From the NCBI RefSeq assembly GCF_020037025.1, contig NZ_JAIQLH010000087.1, forward strand, positions 1-59,406: DNA of 59,406 bases. The letters run 5' to 3'. This DNA comes from Streptomyces huiliensis. GTDB lineage: Bacteria > Actinomycetota > Actinomycetes > Streptomycetales > Streptomycetaceae. Position 1 is the stretch's first letter. Each line of letters opens with the position of its first letter. Positions 8,157-16,173 of the stretch are shown here, piece after piece. The position numbers and the translations under genes are program-made. Below the pieces are notes generated by a model that was not told where the DNA came from, ran no database searches, and worked only from the letters and a program-made list of their open reading frames with translations.

Positions 8157-9336
8157 GGTCGCTCCTCGGGTGGTGGCAGGCGACGCCGTCCGCGAGCGGC
8201 GGGACGGTGGCGCAGGCGTCCGCGGCGCGGGGGCAGCGGGGGGCGAAGGCGCAGCCGGCGGGGAGGTCGCCGAGCTCCGGCGGCATGCCGGGGATGGGGG
8301 TGAAGGCGCGTTCGGGCAGGGCGTCGAGCAGGCCGCGGGCGTACGGGTGGCGGGGGCCCGGTTCGCCGAAGAAGGCTTCGGCGTCGGCGATTTCGACGAT
8401 GCGGCCGGCGTACATCACGGCGACGCGGTCGGCGATCCGCCCGGCCGCCGCCAGGTCGTGCGTGATCATCAGGAGGGTGTGGCCGCGGTCCACTTGGCGG
8501 CGGAGTTCGTCGACCGTGCGGTCCACGAGCTCGCGGTCGAGTCCCGTCGTCGGTTCGTCGGCGAGCAGCAGCGGGGCGTCGCCGACGAGGGCGAGGGCGG
8601 TGGCGGCGCGCTGGGCGAGGCCGCCGGAGAGCTGGTGTGGGTGGCGGTCGAGGTGGTCGGCGGGGAACGCGGCACGCTCGGCGGCCGCTTCCTCGCCGTC
8701 GCGCCGGCCGGTCAGCTCGCGGAGGGTCTCGCGGAGCTGCGAGCGGACGGTGCGGACGGGGGTGAGGTGGGCGGCGGGGCTTTGGGGGATGAGGCCGATG
8801 CGGCGGCCTCTGACCGTGCGGCTGAGCGTGCGCTCGTCCGCGGCGAGGAGGTCGAGCCGGGCCTCGTCCGCCTCGCCGCTGCCGAGCCAGGCGTGGCCTT
8901 CCGTGCGGGCGTTGCCCGGGAGGAGGCCGAGGAGCGCCGAGGCGAGGACGGATTTGCCGCAGCCGCTCTCGCCTATGAGGGCGAGGCATTCGCCTCGGTG
9001 GAGGCGGAAGGTGGCGTCGGTGACGGCGGCTATGGCGCGGTCTCCGCGCATGCGGAAGCGGACGGAAAGGTTCTGGACGTCCAGGAGGGGGGTGGGGGCT
9101 GGGGCTTCCTGCGGAGCTGTGCCCCTGCCCCGCCCCTTCCCATTTTCCGCAGGGGCTGCGCCCCCGCGCGCCCCCGCTTCGTCGCGGCTCCGCCGCTCGG
9201 CCTCAAACGCCGGCCGGGCTGATACGGCCTGCTCGTGCCCCTGCCGCCCGGCCGACTCAGCCCGTCCGGCGGTTGAGGACAACCGCGCGGAGCGCGGTTG
9301 CGGGGGTCGGGGGGCGGAGCCCCCGGTGGGAGACAT
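8149..9336 (-). CDS. ABC transporter ATP-binding protein (DppD/NikD type) with repeat-derived N terminus
   Basis: About 395 aa. The ATPase core runs from about residue 85: Walker A GESGCGKSVLAS, Q-loop IGLIPQSPAAHLTP, signature QLSGGLAQR, Walker B LLLADEPTTGLD and switch MITHDLAAA. It ends with the oligopeptide/dipeptide ABC C-terminal Cys motif (GCAFAPRCPRAADAC...CHHP). The ATG at 9336 overlaps the permease stop (TGATG), which supports this start. Consequently about 80 residues of Pro/Ala/Arg/Gly-rich sequence precede the ATPase domain, and this part coincides exactly with two head-to-head copies of a dispersed intergenic repeat. A start nearer the core is possible, but the coupling argues otherwise. 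Confidence 0.88.
   Translation of the reverse strand: MSPTGGSAPRPPQPRSARLSSTAGRAESAGRQGHEQAVSARPAFEAERRSRDEAGARGGAAPAENGKGRGRGTAPQEAPAPTPLLDVQNLSVRFRMRGDRAIAAVTDATFRLHRGECLALIGESGCGKSVLASALLGLLPGNARTEGHAWLGSGEADEARLDLLAADERTLSRTVRGRRIGLIPQSPAAHLTPVRTVRSQLRETLRELTGRRDGEEAAAERAAFPADHLDRHPHQLSGGLAQRAATALALVGDAPLLLADEPTTGLDRELVDRTVDELRRQVDRGHTLLMITHDLAAAGRIADRVAVMYAGRIVEIADAEAFFGEPGPRHPYARGLLDALPERAFTPIPGMPPELGDLPAGCAFAPRCPRAADACATVPPLADGVACHHPRSDRA
9121..9221 (-). repeat. Dispersed intergenic repeat, copy A (inverted)
   Basis: On the minus strand it begins CAGCCCGGCCGGCGTTTGAGG, runs through a GCGGAGCCGC hairpin and ends near CCTGCGGAAAATGGGAAGG. The same organisation recurs at 9258 and 27499. 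Repeats of this look are common between Streptomyces genes, but here the copy lies in coding sequence. Confidence 0.75.
9258..9330 (+). repeat. Dispersed intergenic repeat, copy B
   Basis: Begins CAGCCCGTCCGGCGGTTGAG, contains the small palindrome CAACCGCGCGGAGCGCGGTTG and ends in a G-rich GGGGGCGGAGCCCCC hairpin. It is head to head with copy A, and together they encode the N-terminal extension of the DppD-type ATPase on the minus strand. Confidence 0.78.
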
Positions 9337-10181
9337 CACAGCGTCAGCTCCGATCGCCGCCGCGGCGAGAGGCGCTCGCGCCAGGCGGCTGCCAGGGCCG
9401 CTACGGCCAGGGTGGGGACGATGATGAAGAGGCCGGGGAAGAGGGTGGGCCACCAGTCGCCGGCCAGCAGCGAACCCCGCGCCGCCTGCACCATGTTGCC
9501 GAGGCTGGCCTGGTGGGTGGGCAGGCCGAGGCCGAGGAACGACAGGGCCGACTCGTGCCAGATCGCGTGCGGGACCATGAGCACGGCGGCCAGCCCGGCC
9601 TGCGGCAGGACGCCCGGCAGCAGGTGCCGTACGGCGATCCGCAGCCGCGACGAACCGCCGGAGACGGCCGCGTCGACGAACGGGCGGGAGCGCAGCGAGA
9701 GCATCTCGGCGCGGACGATCCGGGCGGTGGACAGCCAGTGGGTGACGGCGATGGACGCGATGACCGGTCCGACGCCGGGCCGGAACATCGCCACCACGAA
9801 GATGCCGAGCAGCAGGTGCGGAACGGACGAGAACAGGTCGACGACGCGCATGACAACGCGGTCGGCCCAGCCGCCGAGCGCCCCGGCCAGGGCCCCCACC
9901 GCCGTGCCGATGACGGTGGCGACGAGGGCGGCGACCGCGCCGACGAGGAGCGAGACCCGCAGCCCGTAGACGGAGCGCAGCAGCAGGTCGCGGCCGACCT
10001 CGTCGGTGCCGAAGGGGTGGGACCAGCTCGGGGGCCGGAGCTTGGAGCCGAGGTCGACGGCCTGTTCGTCGAGGGGGACGAACAACGGGACCAGGACGAC
10101 GGCCAGGACGGTCGCGGCGACGAGGGCGGCGCTGATCGCGCCCGTGGGCAGGCGCCGGGCGGGCGGTGCGAGGTCAGCCAT
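9336..10181 (-). CDS. ABC transporter permease (DppC type)
   Basis: 281 aa, five to six transmembrane helices, beginning with TGAISAALVAATVLAVVLVPLF. It has the DppC-type lumenal segment SHPFGTDEVGRDLLLRSVYG, and the ATPase-contacting loop is at VDAAVSGGSSRLRIAVRHLLP. The gene overlaps the upstream permease gene by eight bases and the downstream ATPase by one base (TGATG). It forms the membrane channel of the importer together with the DppB-type protein. Confidence 0.92.
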   Translation of the reverse strand: MADLAPPARRLPTGAISAALVAATVLAVVLVPLFVPLDEQAVDLGSKLRPPSWSHPFGTDEVGRDLLLRSVYGLRVSLLVGAVAALVATVIGTAVGALAGALGGWADRVVMRVVDLFSSVPHLLLGIFVVAMFRPGVGPVIASIAVTHWLSTARIVRAEMLSLRSRPFVDAAVSGGSSRLRIAVRHLLPGVLPQAGLAAVLMVPHAIWHESALSFLGLGLPTHQASLGNMVQAARGSLLAGDWWPTLFPGLFIIVPTLAVAALAAAWRERLSPRRRSELTL

Positions 10182-11184
10182 CGAAGCCCACCCTCGGGTC
10201 GGCGAGGCCGTACAGCAGGTCCGACAGCAGGTTGCCGAGCAGCACGGCGGCCGTGGCCAGCACGGTGAGGGCGGCGAGCAGCGGGAAGTCGACGTTGGTC
10301 GCGGCGTCGACGGTGGCGGAGGCGATGCCCGGCCAGCTGAAGACGGTCTCCACGAGCAGGGCCCCGGTGATGAGTTCGGGGACGCGGGAGCCGATCAGGG
10401 TGAGGACCGGCAGCAGTCCGGAGCGGAGGGCGTGGCCCAGCAGGACGGTGCGCGGGGCGAGTCCGCGGGCGCGGGCGCCGCGTACGGGGTCCTCGTCGAG
10501 CGCGTCGCCGACGCCTTGGCGCACGTAGAGCACGAACCACGGCAGCTGGGTGACGGCGAGCACGGCCGCGGGGAGCACCAGGTGGGAGGCGACCTGGCCG
10601 GCGGTGACGGTGTCGCTGCCGGTGTCGGTGAGGCCGCCGGCGGGCAGCGCGCCGGCCTTGAGCGCGAAGAACCAGACGGCGAGCAGGCCGAGCCAGAACG
10701 GCGGTGCGGCCTCCAGGACGTACGCCAGGGAGGTGACGGCCCGGTCGAGGAGCCCGCCGCGGCGCCGGGCGGCGAGCACGCCGAGCGCGGTGCCGACGAG
10801 GACGGCGGCGGCGAAGGCGGTACCGCTGAGCAGCACGGACCAGCCGATGCGGGCGCCGATGGCGTCGGCGACCGGCTGCCGCAGGGTGGTGGAGACGCCG
10901 AGATCGCCGGTGAGGGCGCCGGTCAGCCAGTCCCACCAGCGGACGGCGAACGGCCGGTCGGCGCCGAGGTTGTGCCGCAGCTGGTCGAGGACGTCCTGGC
11001 CGGTGCCGGGGCCGCCGGCGCCCGCGTAGGCGCGGGCGGGGTCGAACGGGGAGGCGGCGGCCACGGCGAAGACGGCGAAGGTCACGACGAGCAGGACGGG
11101 GACGGCGGCGAGCAGCCGCCGTCCGGCCATGCGGGCCATGGGCCCCCAGGGGAGGGCCGTCGTGCGGGTCTTGCCGGAGCTCAC
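10174..11184 (-). CDS. ABC transporter permease (DppB type)
   Basis: About 336 aa. The GTG at 11184 is chosen because it overlaps the stop of the binding-protein gene (GTGA). An N-terminal helix (RLLAAVPVLLVVTFAVFAVAAA) is followed by the typical DppB extracytoplasmic region with LGADRPFAVRWWDWLTGALTGDLG. Further helices and the coupling loop DEDPVRGARARGLAPRTVLL precede the C terminus, which ends in the family-typical YGLADPRVGFDG. Pairs with the DppC-type permease. Confidence 0.92.
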   Translation of the reverse strand: MSSGKTRTTALPWGPMARMAGRRLLAAVPVLLVVTFAVFAVAAASPFDPARAYAGAGGPGTGQDVLDQLRHNLGADRPFAVRWWDWLTGALTGDLGVSTTLRQPVADAIGARIGWSVLLSGTAFAAAVLVGTALGVLAARRRGGLLDRAVTSLAYVLEAAPPFWLGLLAVWFFALKAGALPAGGLTDTGSDTVTAGQVASHLVLPAAVLAVTQLPWFVLYVRQGVGDALDEDPVRGARARGLAPRTVLLGHALRSGLLPVLTLIGSRVPELITGALLVETVFSWPGIASATVDAATNVDFPLLAALTVLATAAVLLGNLLSDLLYGLADPRVGFDG

Positions 11185-12776
11185 TTCTTGGGCTGCCAGT
11201 CCTCGACGTTCCACCAGGGGCCGGCGCCGAGGCCGTGGTCGTGCGGCTCGACCTGGGTGGTGAGGTCCTTCCAGTCGTCCTTCATCACGTAGAGGTGGTC
11301 GACGTGGGTGAGGAAGACGTAGCCGGGGTCGTCGGCGAGGGCGTGCTGGATCTTGTCGTACGCGGCCTTGCGGGCGGCCTTGTCGCCGCTGCGGCGGCCC
11401 TCCTCCAGTGCCTTGTCGACCTCGGGGTTCTTGTAGGCGGCCATGTTGTTGAAGCCGTCGAGGGCGAGGGAGGAGTGCAGGAGGTTGTAGAGGTCGAAGT
11501 CGGGGTCGGCCGGGTTGCCGCCGCCGGCGAGGACGGCGTCGTCCTTCATGCGCGGCTCGATGACCTCCCAGGTGCCGCTCTGCACCTTGGCCCGGATGCC
11601 GATCTTCTTGGCGTCGGAGGCGAAGGCGAGGGCGTGCTCCTGGCGGAGCTTGTCACCGGCGGGGAACCAGAGGGTGAACTCGGCGCGCTCGCCGTCCTTC
11701 TCCCGGATGCCGTCGCCACCGGGCTTCCAGCCCGCGTCGTCCAGCAGCTTCTTCGCCTTCTCCGGGTCGTACGGGCGCTCGGTGCCCTTGGCGAACCACG
11801 CGCTGTCGGTGGGGACGGGCCCGTAGCCGGCCCGGCCCGCGCCCTCCAGCAGGCTCTTGATCATGGCGTCGCGGTCGACGGCGAGGTCGAGGGCGCGGCG
11901 GACGGCGGTGTCGCCGGTGACCTTGTTGGCGGTGGGCAGCGTCACACCGCGGAAGTCGGTGGTCTTGGCGGTGATCGTCGTCTTGGAGCCGTCGCCCTTG
12001 AAGCCCTTGACGAGGTTGGGCGGCAGGATGGCGCCGTCGAGGTCGCCGCTGCGCAGCCGGGTGGCCCGGACGTCGTCGTCCTTGATGATGGCCATCGTGA
12101 GCTTCTTGACCTTCGGCTCGCCGCCCCAGTAGTCGGGGTTGGCCTTGAAGGTCAGCTTCTCGCCCTTGCTCCAGCCGGTGAGGAGGTAGGGGCCGGTGCC
12201 GATCGGCTTGGTGTTGAACGCGCCGGTGTTGACGTCCTGCCCCTTGGCCGCGTGCTCGGGGACGATCGGCAGGACGGTGCGCTCGGCGAAGGGCGCGTAG
12301 GGGTACTTGAGGGAGAAGACGACGGTGTCGTCGCCGCGGGCGGTGACCTTGTCGACGGCGTCGAGCTCGCCCTTGTTCGCGTTGTTGGTCTTCTCGTCGA
12401 GGATGGTCCGGTAGGTGAAGACCACGTCCTCGGCGGTGAAGGGCTTGCCGTCGCTGAACTTCACCCCGTGCCGGAGCGCGAAGGTGTAGGTGCGTCCGTC
12501 GTCGGTGACCTTCGGGAGGGACGCGGCGAGGGCGGGGCGGAGCTTCATGTCCGCGTCGCGGCTCAGCAGGCCGTCGAAGATCTTGGAGTTGCCGTCCTTG
12601 CCGTAGCCGAGCAGGGGGCTGAGGGTCTCCGGCTCGTTGGCGATGCCGACGACGAGGGAGTCCTTGACTCCGTCGGCGGAGCCACCGCCGGCGGGCTTGG
12701 AGCAGGCGGCCGCTCCCGCGGCCAGGACGACTGCCGCGGCCGCGGCGGCCGCTCCCCGTATGGACCGGGCCGTCAT
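11181..12776 (-). CDS. Substrate-binding lipoprotein of oligopeptide/nickel-type ABC importer (SBP_bac_5)
   Basis: 531 aa with a lipoprotein signal: Ala-rich hydrophobic core and lipobox GAAACSKP, so lipid-anchored outside the membrane. It contains the SBP family-5 signatures NEPETLSPLLGYGKDGNSKIF and SDGKPFTAEDVVFTYRTI near residues 50-125. AGGGG lies eight bases before ATG 12776; a GTG three codons earlier is an alternative. First gene of a five-gene operon on the minus strand (binding protein, two permeases, two ATPases, ferredoxin-like protein). Ligand unknown: family members bind peptides, nickel or cobalt chelates, opines or sugars. The ferredoxin-like partner makes a metal chelate worth testing. 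Confidence 0.9.
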   Translation of the reverse strand: MTARSIRGAAAAAAAVVLAAGAAACSKPAGGGSADGVKDSLVVGIANEPETLSPLLGYGKDGNSKIFDGLLSRDADMKLRPALAASLPKVTDDGRTYTFALRHGVKFSDGKPFTAEDVVFTYRTILDEKTNNANKGELDAVDKVTARGDDTVVFSLKYPYAPFAERTVLPIVPEHAAKGQDVNTGAFNTKPIGTGPYLLTGWSKGEKLTFKANPDYWGGEPKVKKLTMAIIKDDDVRATRLRSGDLDGAILPPNLVKGFKGDGSKTTITAKTTDFRGVTLPTANKVTGDTAVRRALDLAVDRDAMIKSLLEGAGRAGYGPVPTDSAWFAKGTERPYDPEKAKKLLDDAGWKPGGDGIREKDGERAEFTLWFPAGDKLRQEHALAFASDAKKIGIRAKVQSGTWEVIEPRMKDDAVLAGGGNPADPDFDLYNLLHSSLALDGFNNMAAYKNPEVDKALEEGRRSGDKAARKAAYDKIQHALADDPGYVFLTHVDHLYVMKDDWKDLTTQVEPHDHGLGAGPWWNVEDWQPKK

Positions 12777-13115
12777 GCCCTCCACCCCTGTTCACTGCTC
12801 AGTTGCTGTTGCGAATACCTCGCAATTAAATCGCACCAAAGCGGTGGCCATGATCCGGGGTGGCGGGACCGGGCCGGACGGCGGACGGCACGGCGGGGAC
12901 GGACGGTCACCGGGACCGTACGAAGAGTGTGACGCACGGCACTGCCGGATCCCGCGAACGCCGGGGGCCGCCCGGGACAAGTACGCGTGCGGGCCGAAGT
13001 GACCGTCCGAAGTGACCGTCGCGCGAAAAGAGTTCACCGTGTCACCTCGGCCGTGCGCGCCCACCCTCCGGGAGGGCCTGTCCCGTTTCCGCGCACAGGG
13101 AGCTTGCCGCACACC
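12777..13115. other. Divergent intergenic region
   Basis: This 339-bp region separates the importer operon from the acyltransferase gene. Apart from the inverted repeat at 12809-12825 and the AT-rich tract next to it, it holds no gene. It contains several GTGAC/GTCAC-like motifs around 12910-13045 but no box that I can assign. Confidence 0.5.
12809..12825. promoter_or_regulatory. Inverted repeat in the importer promoter region
   Basis: Perfect 6-bp arms TTGCGA / TCGCAA separated by five bases (ATACC), next to an AT-rich run (AATTAAAT) unusual for this genome, 33-49 bases upstream of the binding-protein start. Candidate operator for the importer operon; the cognate regulator is not in view. 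Confidence 0.4.
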
Positions 13116-14336
13116 ATGAGTCCGAGCACGACGCCCGTCCCCGCACCCCCGCCGGCCTCCCCGCCGGCCGGCATCGCCGCCCCTCGCCCGGAAGCGGGCC
13201 GTCCGGCTTCCGGGATCCGCCTGCACTCCCTCACTGGGCTGCGCTGGTACGCCGCCCTGCTGATCTTCTGCTACCACTTCGCGTCCGAGCAGTCCGTCGC
13301 CGGAACCCGCGAGCACCGGGCCCTGCTGCGGAAGGCGCTGGTGGCGGGCCCGTCGGCGGTCTCCTTCTTCTTCATCCTCTCCGGATTCGTGCTGGCCTGG
13401 TCGGCCCGTCCCGGCGACAGCAGGACCGGCTTCTGGTGGCGCCGGTTCGCCCGGATCTACCCGAGCCACCTCGCCGGATTCCTCCTGGCGGTCGCGATGC
13501 TCCTCTGGATGGGCAGGACCCTCGACCCCGGCGTCGCCCTGGCCAACCTCACCCTGACGCAGGCATGGGTCCCCGACCGGACGGACTGGTGGTTCGGCTA
13601 CAACGGGGTTTCCTGGTCGCTGTGCAGCGAAGCCCTCTTCTACCTGCTCTTCCCGTTCCTGATGCCCCTCTTCCGGCGGCTGACGACCACCGGCCTGCGG
13701 GTGGCGGTCGCCGTGGGCTGCCTCGCCGTCACGCTGTACCCGCTGTGCCGGGACGAGATCGGGCGGGCGACCGGCTGGAGCGCCAAGTTCACGCTCTACA
13801 TAGCGCCGCCGGTGCGGCTGGCCGAGTTCGCGATCGGGGTCGCCCTCGCGCTGCTGGTCCGGCGCGGCGCCTGGCGGGGCCCGGGGGTGACGGTGAGCCT
13901 GGCACTGTGCGCCGGCGCCGTCCTGTGGCTGGCGCGCCAGGTGCCGAACGGCTTCCACTGGAGCGCCTGCACGGTGGTGCCGTACACGCTCGCCGTCGCC
14001 GCCGTCGCGCGGGCCGACGCCGAGGGGCGGCGCTCGGTGTTCCGGGACCGGGTCCATGTGTACCTGGGCGAGGTGTCCTTCGCGTTCTACCTCGTCCACG
14101 AGATGGTGATCTTCAGCGCCAACCATGCCTTCCGGGGGTACCGGCTCGCCCTGGTCCCGCACGTGGTGATCGTCTTCACCGTCTCCCTCGCCGGCGCGCT
14201 GCTCCTGCACGAGCTGGTGGAGCGGCCGGGCGTCCGGGCGCTGGCCGCCGTGACCCGGCGGCGGTCCGCCCGCGGGTCCGTTCCCGGGTCCGCCCCCGGT
14301 TCCGTCCCGGCTCAGGAGAGGACGAATCCCCGGTAA
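13116..14336 (+). CDS. Acyltransferase family 3 (OafA/YrhL type) membrane protein
   Basis: 406 aa with about ten transmembrane helices. The family signatures are visible: SLTGLRWYAALLIFCYHF near residue 38 (the R and H of the catalytic region), VSFFFILSGFVLAWS near 84, and the RRFARIYPSHL motif near 108. Such enzymes O-acylate sugars, peptidoglycan, antibiotics or lipids using an acyl donor across the membrane. The first 30 residues are Pro/Ala-rich, and the C terminus is a small 4-residue repeat (GSVP GSAP GSVP) encoded by 12-bp repeats. Its 3' end overlaps the convergent monooxygenase gene by 25 bp. Acceptor unknown. Confidence 0.86.
   Translation: MSPSTTPVPAPPPASPPAGIAAPRPEAGRPASGIRLHSLTGLRWYAALLIFCYHFASEQSVAGTREHRALLRKALVAGPSAVSFFFILSGFVLAWSARPGDSRTGFWWRRFARIYPSHLAGFLLAVAMLLWMGRTLDPGVALANLTLTQAWVPDRTDWWFGYNGVSWSLCSEALFYLLFPFLMPLFRRLTTTGLRVAVAVGCLAVTLYPLCRDEIGRATGWSAKFTLYIAPPVRLAEFAIGVALALLVRRGAWRGPGVTVSLALCAGAVLWLARQVPNGFHWSACTVVPYTLAVAAVARADAEGRRSVFRDRVHVYLGEVSFAFYLVHEMVIFSANHAFRGYRLALVPHVVIVFTVSLAGALLLHELVERPGVRALAAVTRRRSARGSVPGSAPGSVPAQERTNPR
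14273..14308. repeat. In-frame tandem repeat, 3 x 12 bp
   Basis: Units CGGGTCCGTTCC, CGGGTCCGCCCC and CGGTTCCGTCCC encode the GSVP/GSAP/GSVP tail of the acyltransferase, just before its stop codon. Confidence 0.75.
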
Positions 14337-15934
14337 CCGTCCCGGGCCACGGCGTCGCACTCCGCCCGGTACCGGTCGGCGCCGCCCGTGTACGCCAGGA
14401 AGACCCGCGGCTTGCCCGGGACGTTCGCGCCCATGTACCAGGAGGCGGCGGCCGGGTAGAGCGTGCCGGCGGCGAGGTCCGCGACGTGGGCGCACCAGTC
14501 GTCCTCGGCGCGCGGGGTCGCGTCGATCTCGGTGGCGCCGGCCCGGCGCAGGTGGGCGATGCAGTCGGTGATCCACTCGACGTGCTGCTCGATGGAGAAG
14601 ACGGCGTTGCTGAGGACGGACGGGCTGAGCGGTCCGATCACGGTGAAGAGGTTGGGGAAGCCCGCCGAGACCAGGCCCAGGAGGTTCCGGGGGCCGTCCG
14701 CCCACTTCTCGCGGAGGGTCGTGCCGCCCTTGCCGACGATGTCGACGGCGACCTGGGAGCCGGTCAGGGCGTCGAAACCGGTGGCCAGGACCAGGACGTC
14801 GAGGAGGTACTCGCGGCCGGCGGTCCGGACTCCCTTGGGGGTGACCTCCTCGATCGGGGTCCTGGCGAGGTCCACCAGGGTCACGTGCGGCTCGTTGAAG
14901 GCGGCGTAGAAGCCGGTGTCGAGGCAGGGGCGCTTGGTCGCGAACGGGAAGGTGCGCGGGGAGAGGGCCTCGGCCGTCGCCGGGTCGGCCACGATCGACC
15001 GGATCTTGGAGCGGACGAACGCGGCGACGGTCTCGTTGGCGGCCTCGTCGACGAGGATGTCGGTGTAGGTGCGGAGCAGTCCGCTGAGGACACCCGAGTC
15101 CCACGCGGCCTCGTAGGCGGCGGCGCGCTCGGCGTCGTCCGCCTCCAGGGCGGACTTGGTGGGCGGCGCGAAGACGGTCCCGCCCCGGGACAGCCGCTGG
15201 GCGGCCCGGAACTCCGGGTAGCGGGCCTTGATCTCGGCGATCTCGGCCGCCGCCAGCGGGCGGTTGTGGGCCGGGAGCGCGTAGACGGGGGTGCGCTGGA
15301 AGACGGTGAGCTCGGCGGCCTCCGCGGCGATCACCGGGACGGCCTGGACGCCGGAGCAGCCGGTGCCGATCACGCCGACCCGTCTGCCGGCGAGGTCCAC
15401 GCCGCCGGCCGGCCAGTCGGCGGTGTGGTGGACCGCGCCCGCGAAGGTGCCGAGGCCGGGTATGTCCGGGTCGTTGACGGCCGACACGCAGCCGGACGCG
15501 AGGACGACGAACCGGGCGGTGACGGTCTCCCCGGTGTCGGTGGACACCTCCCAGACGTGGCCGGCCTCGTCGTACACGGCCCGGGTGACGCGGGTGTTCA
15601 GGGTGATGTCGCGGCGCAGGCCGAAGCGGTCGGCGACGTGGTGGAGGTAGCGCAGGATCTCCGGCTGCGCGGCGTACCGCTCGCTCCACTCCCACTCCTG
15701 GTCGAGCTCCGGGGAGAAGGAGTACGAGTACGCCGTGCTCTCGACGTCGCAGCGGGCGCCGGGGTAGCGGTTCCGGTACCAGGTGCCGCCGATGTCGTCG
15801 CACGCCTCGAACACCCGGGTGCGGAGCCCGAGTTCCCGCAGCCGGTGGAGCTGGTAGAGGCCGGAGAAGCCGGCGCCGACGACGACGGCGTCGACCTGCG
15901 GGGAAGCCGCGGCGGGCCGGGCGGTGGGGTCCAT
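14312..15934 (-). CDS. Flavin-containing monooxygenase, Baeyer-Villiger type
   Basis: 540 aa. An N-terminal FAD-binding Rossmann motif (AVVVGAGFSGLYQLHRL) is followed by DIGGTWYRNRYPGARCDVES, typical of the cyclohexanone/phenylacetone monooxygenase group. The type I BVMO fingerprint FAGAVHHTADWP lies near residue 163, directly before the NADPH-binding GTGCSGVQ. The enzyme inserts one oxygen of O2 next to a ketone carbonyl, giving an ester or lactone. ATG 15934 has GGAG about nine bases upstream. It is convergent with, and overlaps, the acyltransferase gene. Substrate unknown; no clear pathway genes adjoin it. Confidence 0.9.
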   Translation of the reverse strand: MDPTARPAAASPQVDAVVVGAGFSGLYQLHRLRELGLRTRVFEACDDIGGTWYRNRYPGARCDVESTAYSYSFSPELDQEWEWSERYAAQPEILRYLHHVADRFGLRRDITLNTRVTRAVYDEAGHVWEVSTDTGETVTARFVVLASGCVSAVNDPDIPGLGTFAGAVHHTADWPAGGVDLAGRRVGVIGTGCSGVQAVPVIAAEAAELTVFQRTPVYALPAHNRPLAAAEIAEIKARYPEFRAAQRLSRGGTVFAPPTKSALEADDAERAAAYEAAWDSGVLSGLLRTYTDILVDEAANETVAAFVRSKIRSIVADPATAEALSPRTFPFATKRPCLDTGFYAAFNEPHVTLVDLARTPIEEVTPKGVRTAGREYLLDVLVLATGFDALTGSQVAVDIVGKGGTTLREKWADGPRNLLGLVSAGFPNLFTVIGPLSPSVLSNAVFSIEQHVEWITDCIAHLRRAGATEIDATPRAEDDWCAHVADLAAGTLYPAAASWYMGANVPGKPRVFLAYTGGADRYRAECDAVARDGYRGFVLS

Positions 15935-16173
15935 GCGGTGCTCCTGACGGTGGCCTGGCGCGGGCAGCGGTACGGGTGGTGCCGGGGGTGGTCGGGGCGG
16001 GACGGAGCGGGACAGGGCGGAGCCGTCCCGGCGCGGTGGCCGGGACCGGCGGCCGGGCTCCCCGGCCGCACGCATCCCGTAGGGGCACATCCTCACCCGG
16101 CCCGCGCCCCGGGGGAAGACCCCGCCGGACCCCGGGGAAGACCTCGCTCCGGACTCCGCGAATCCGGCGTACT

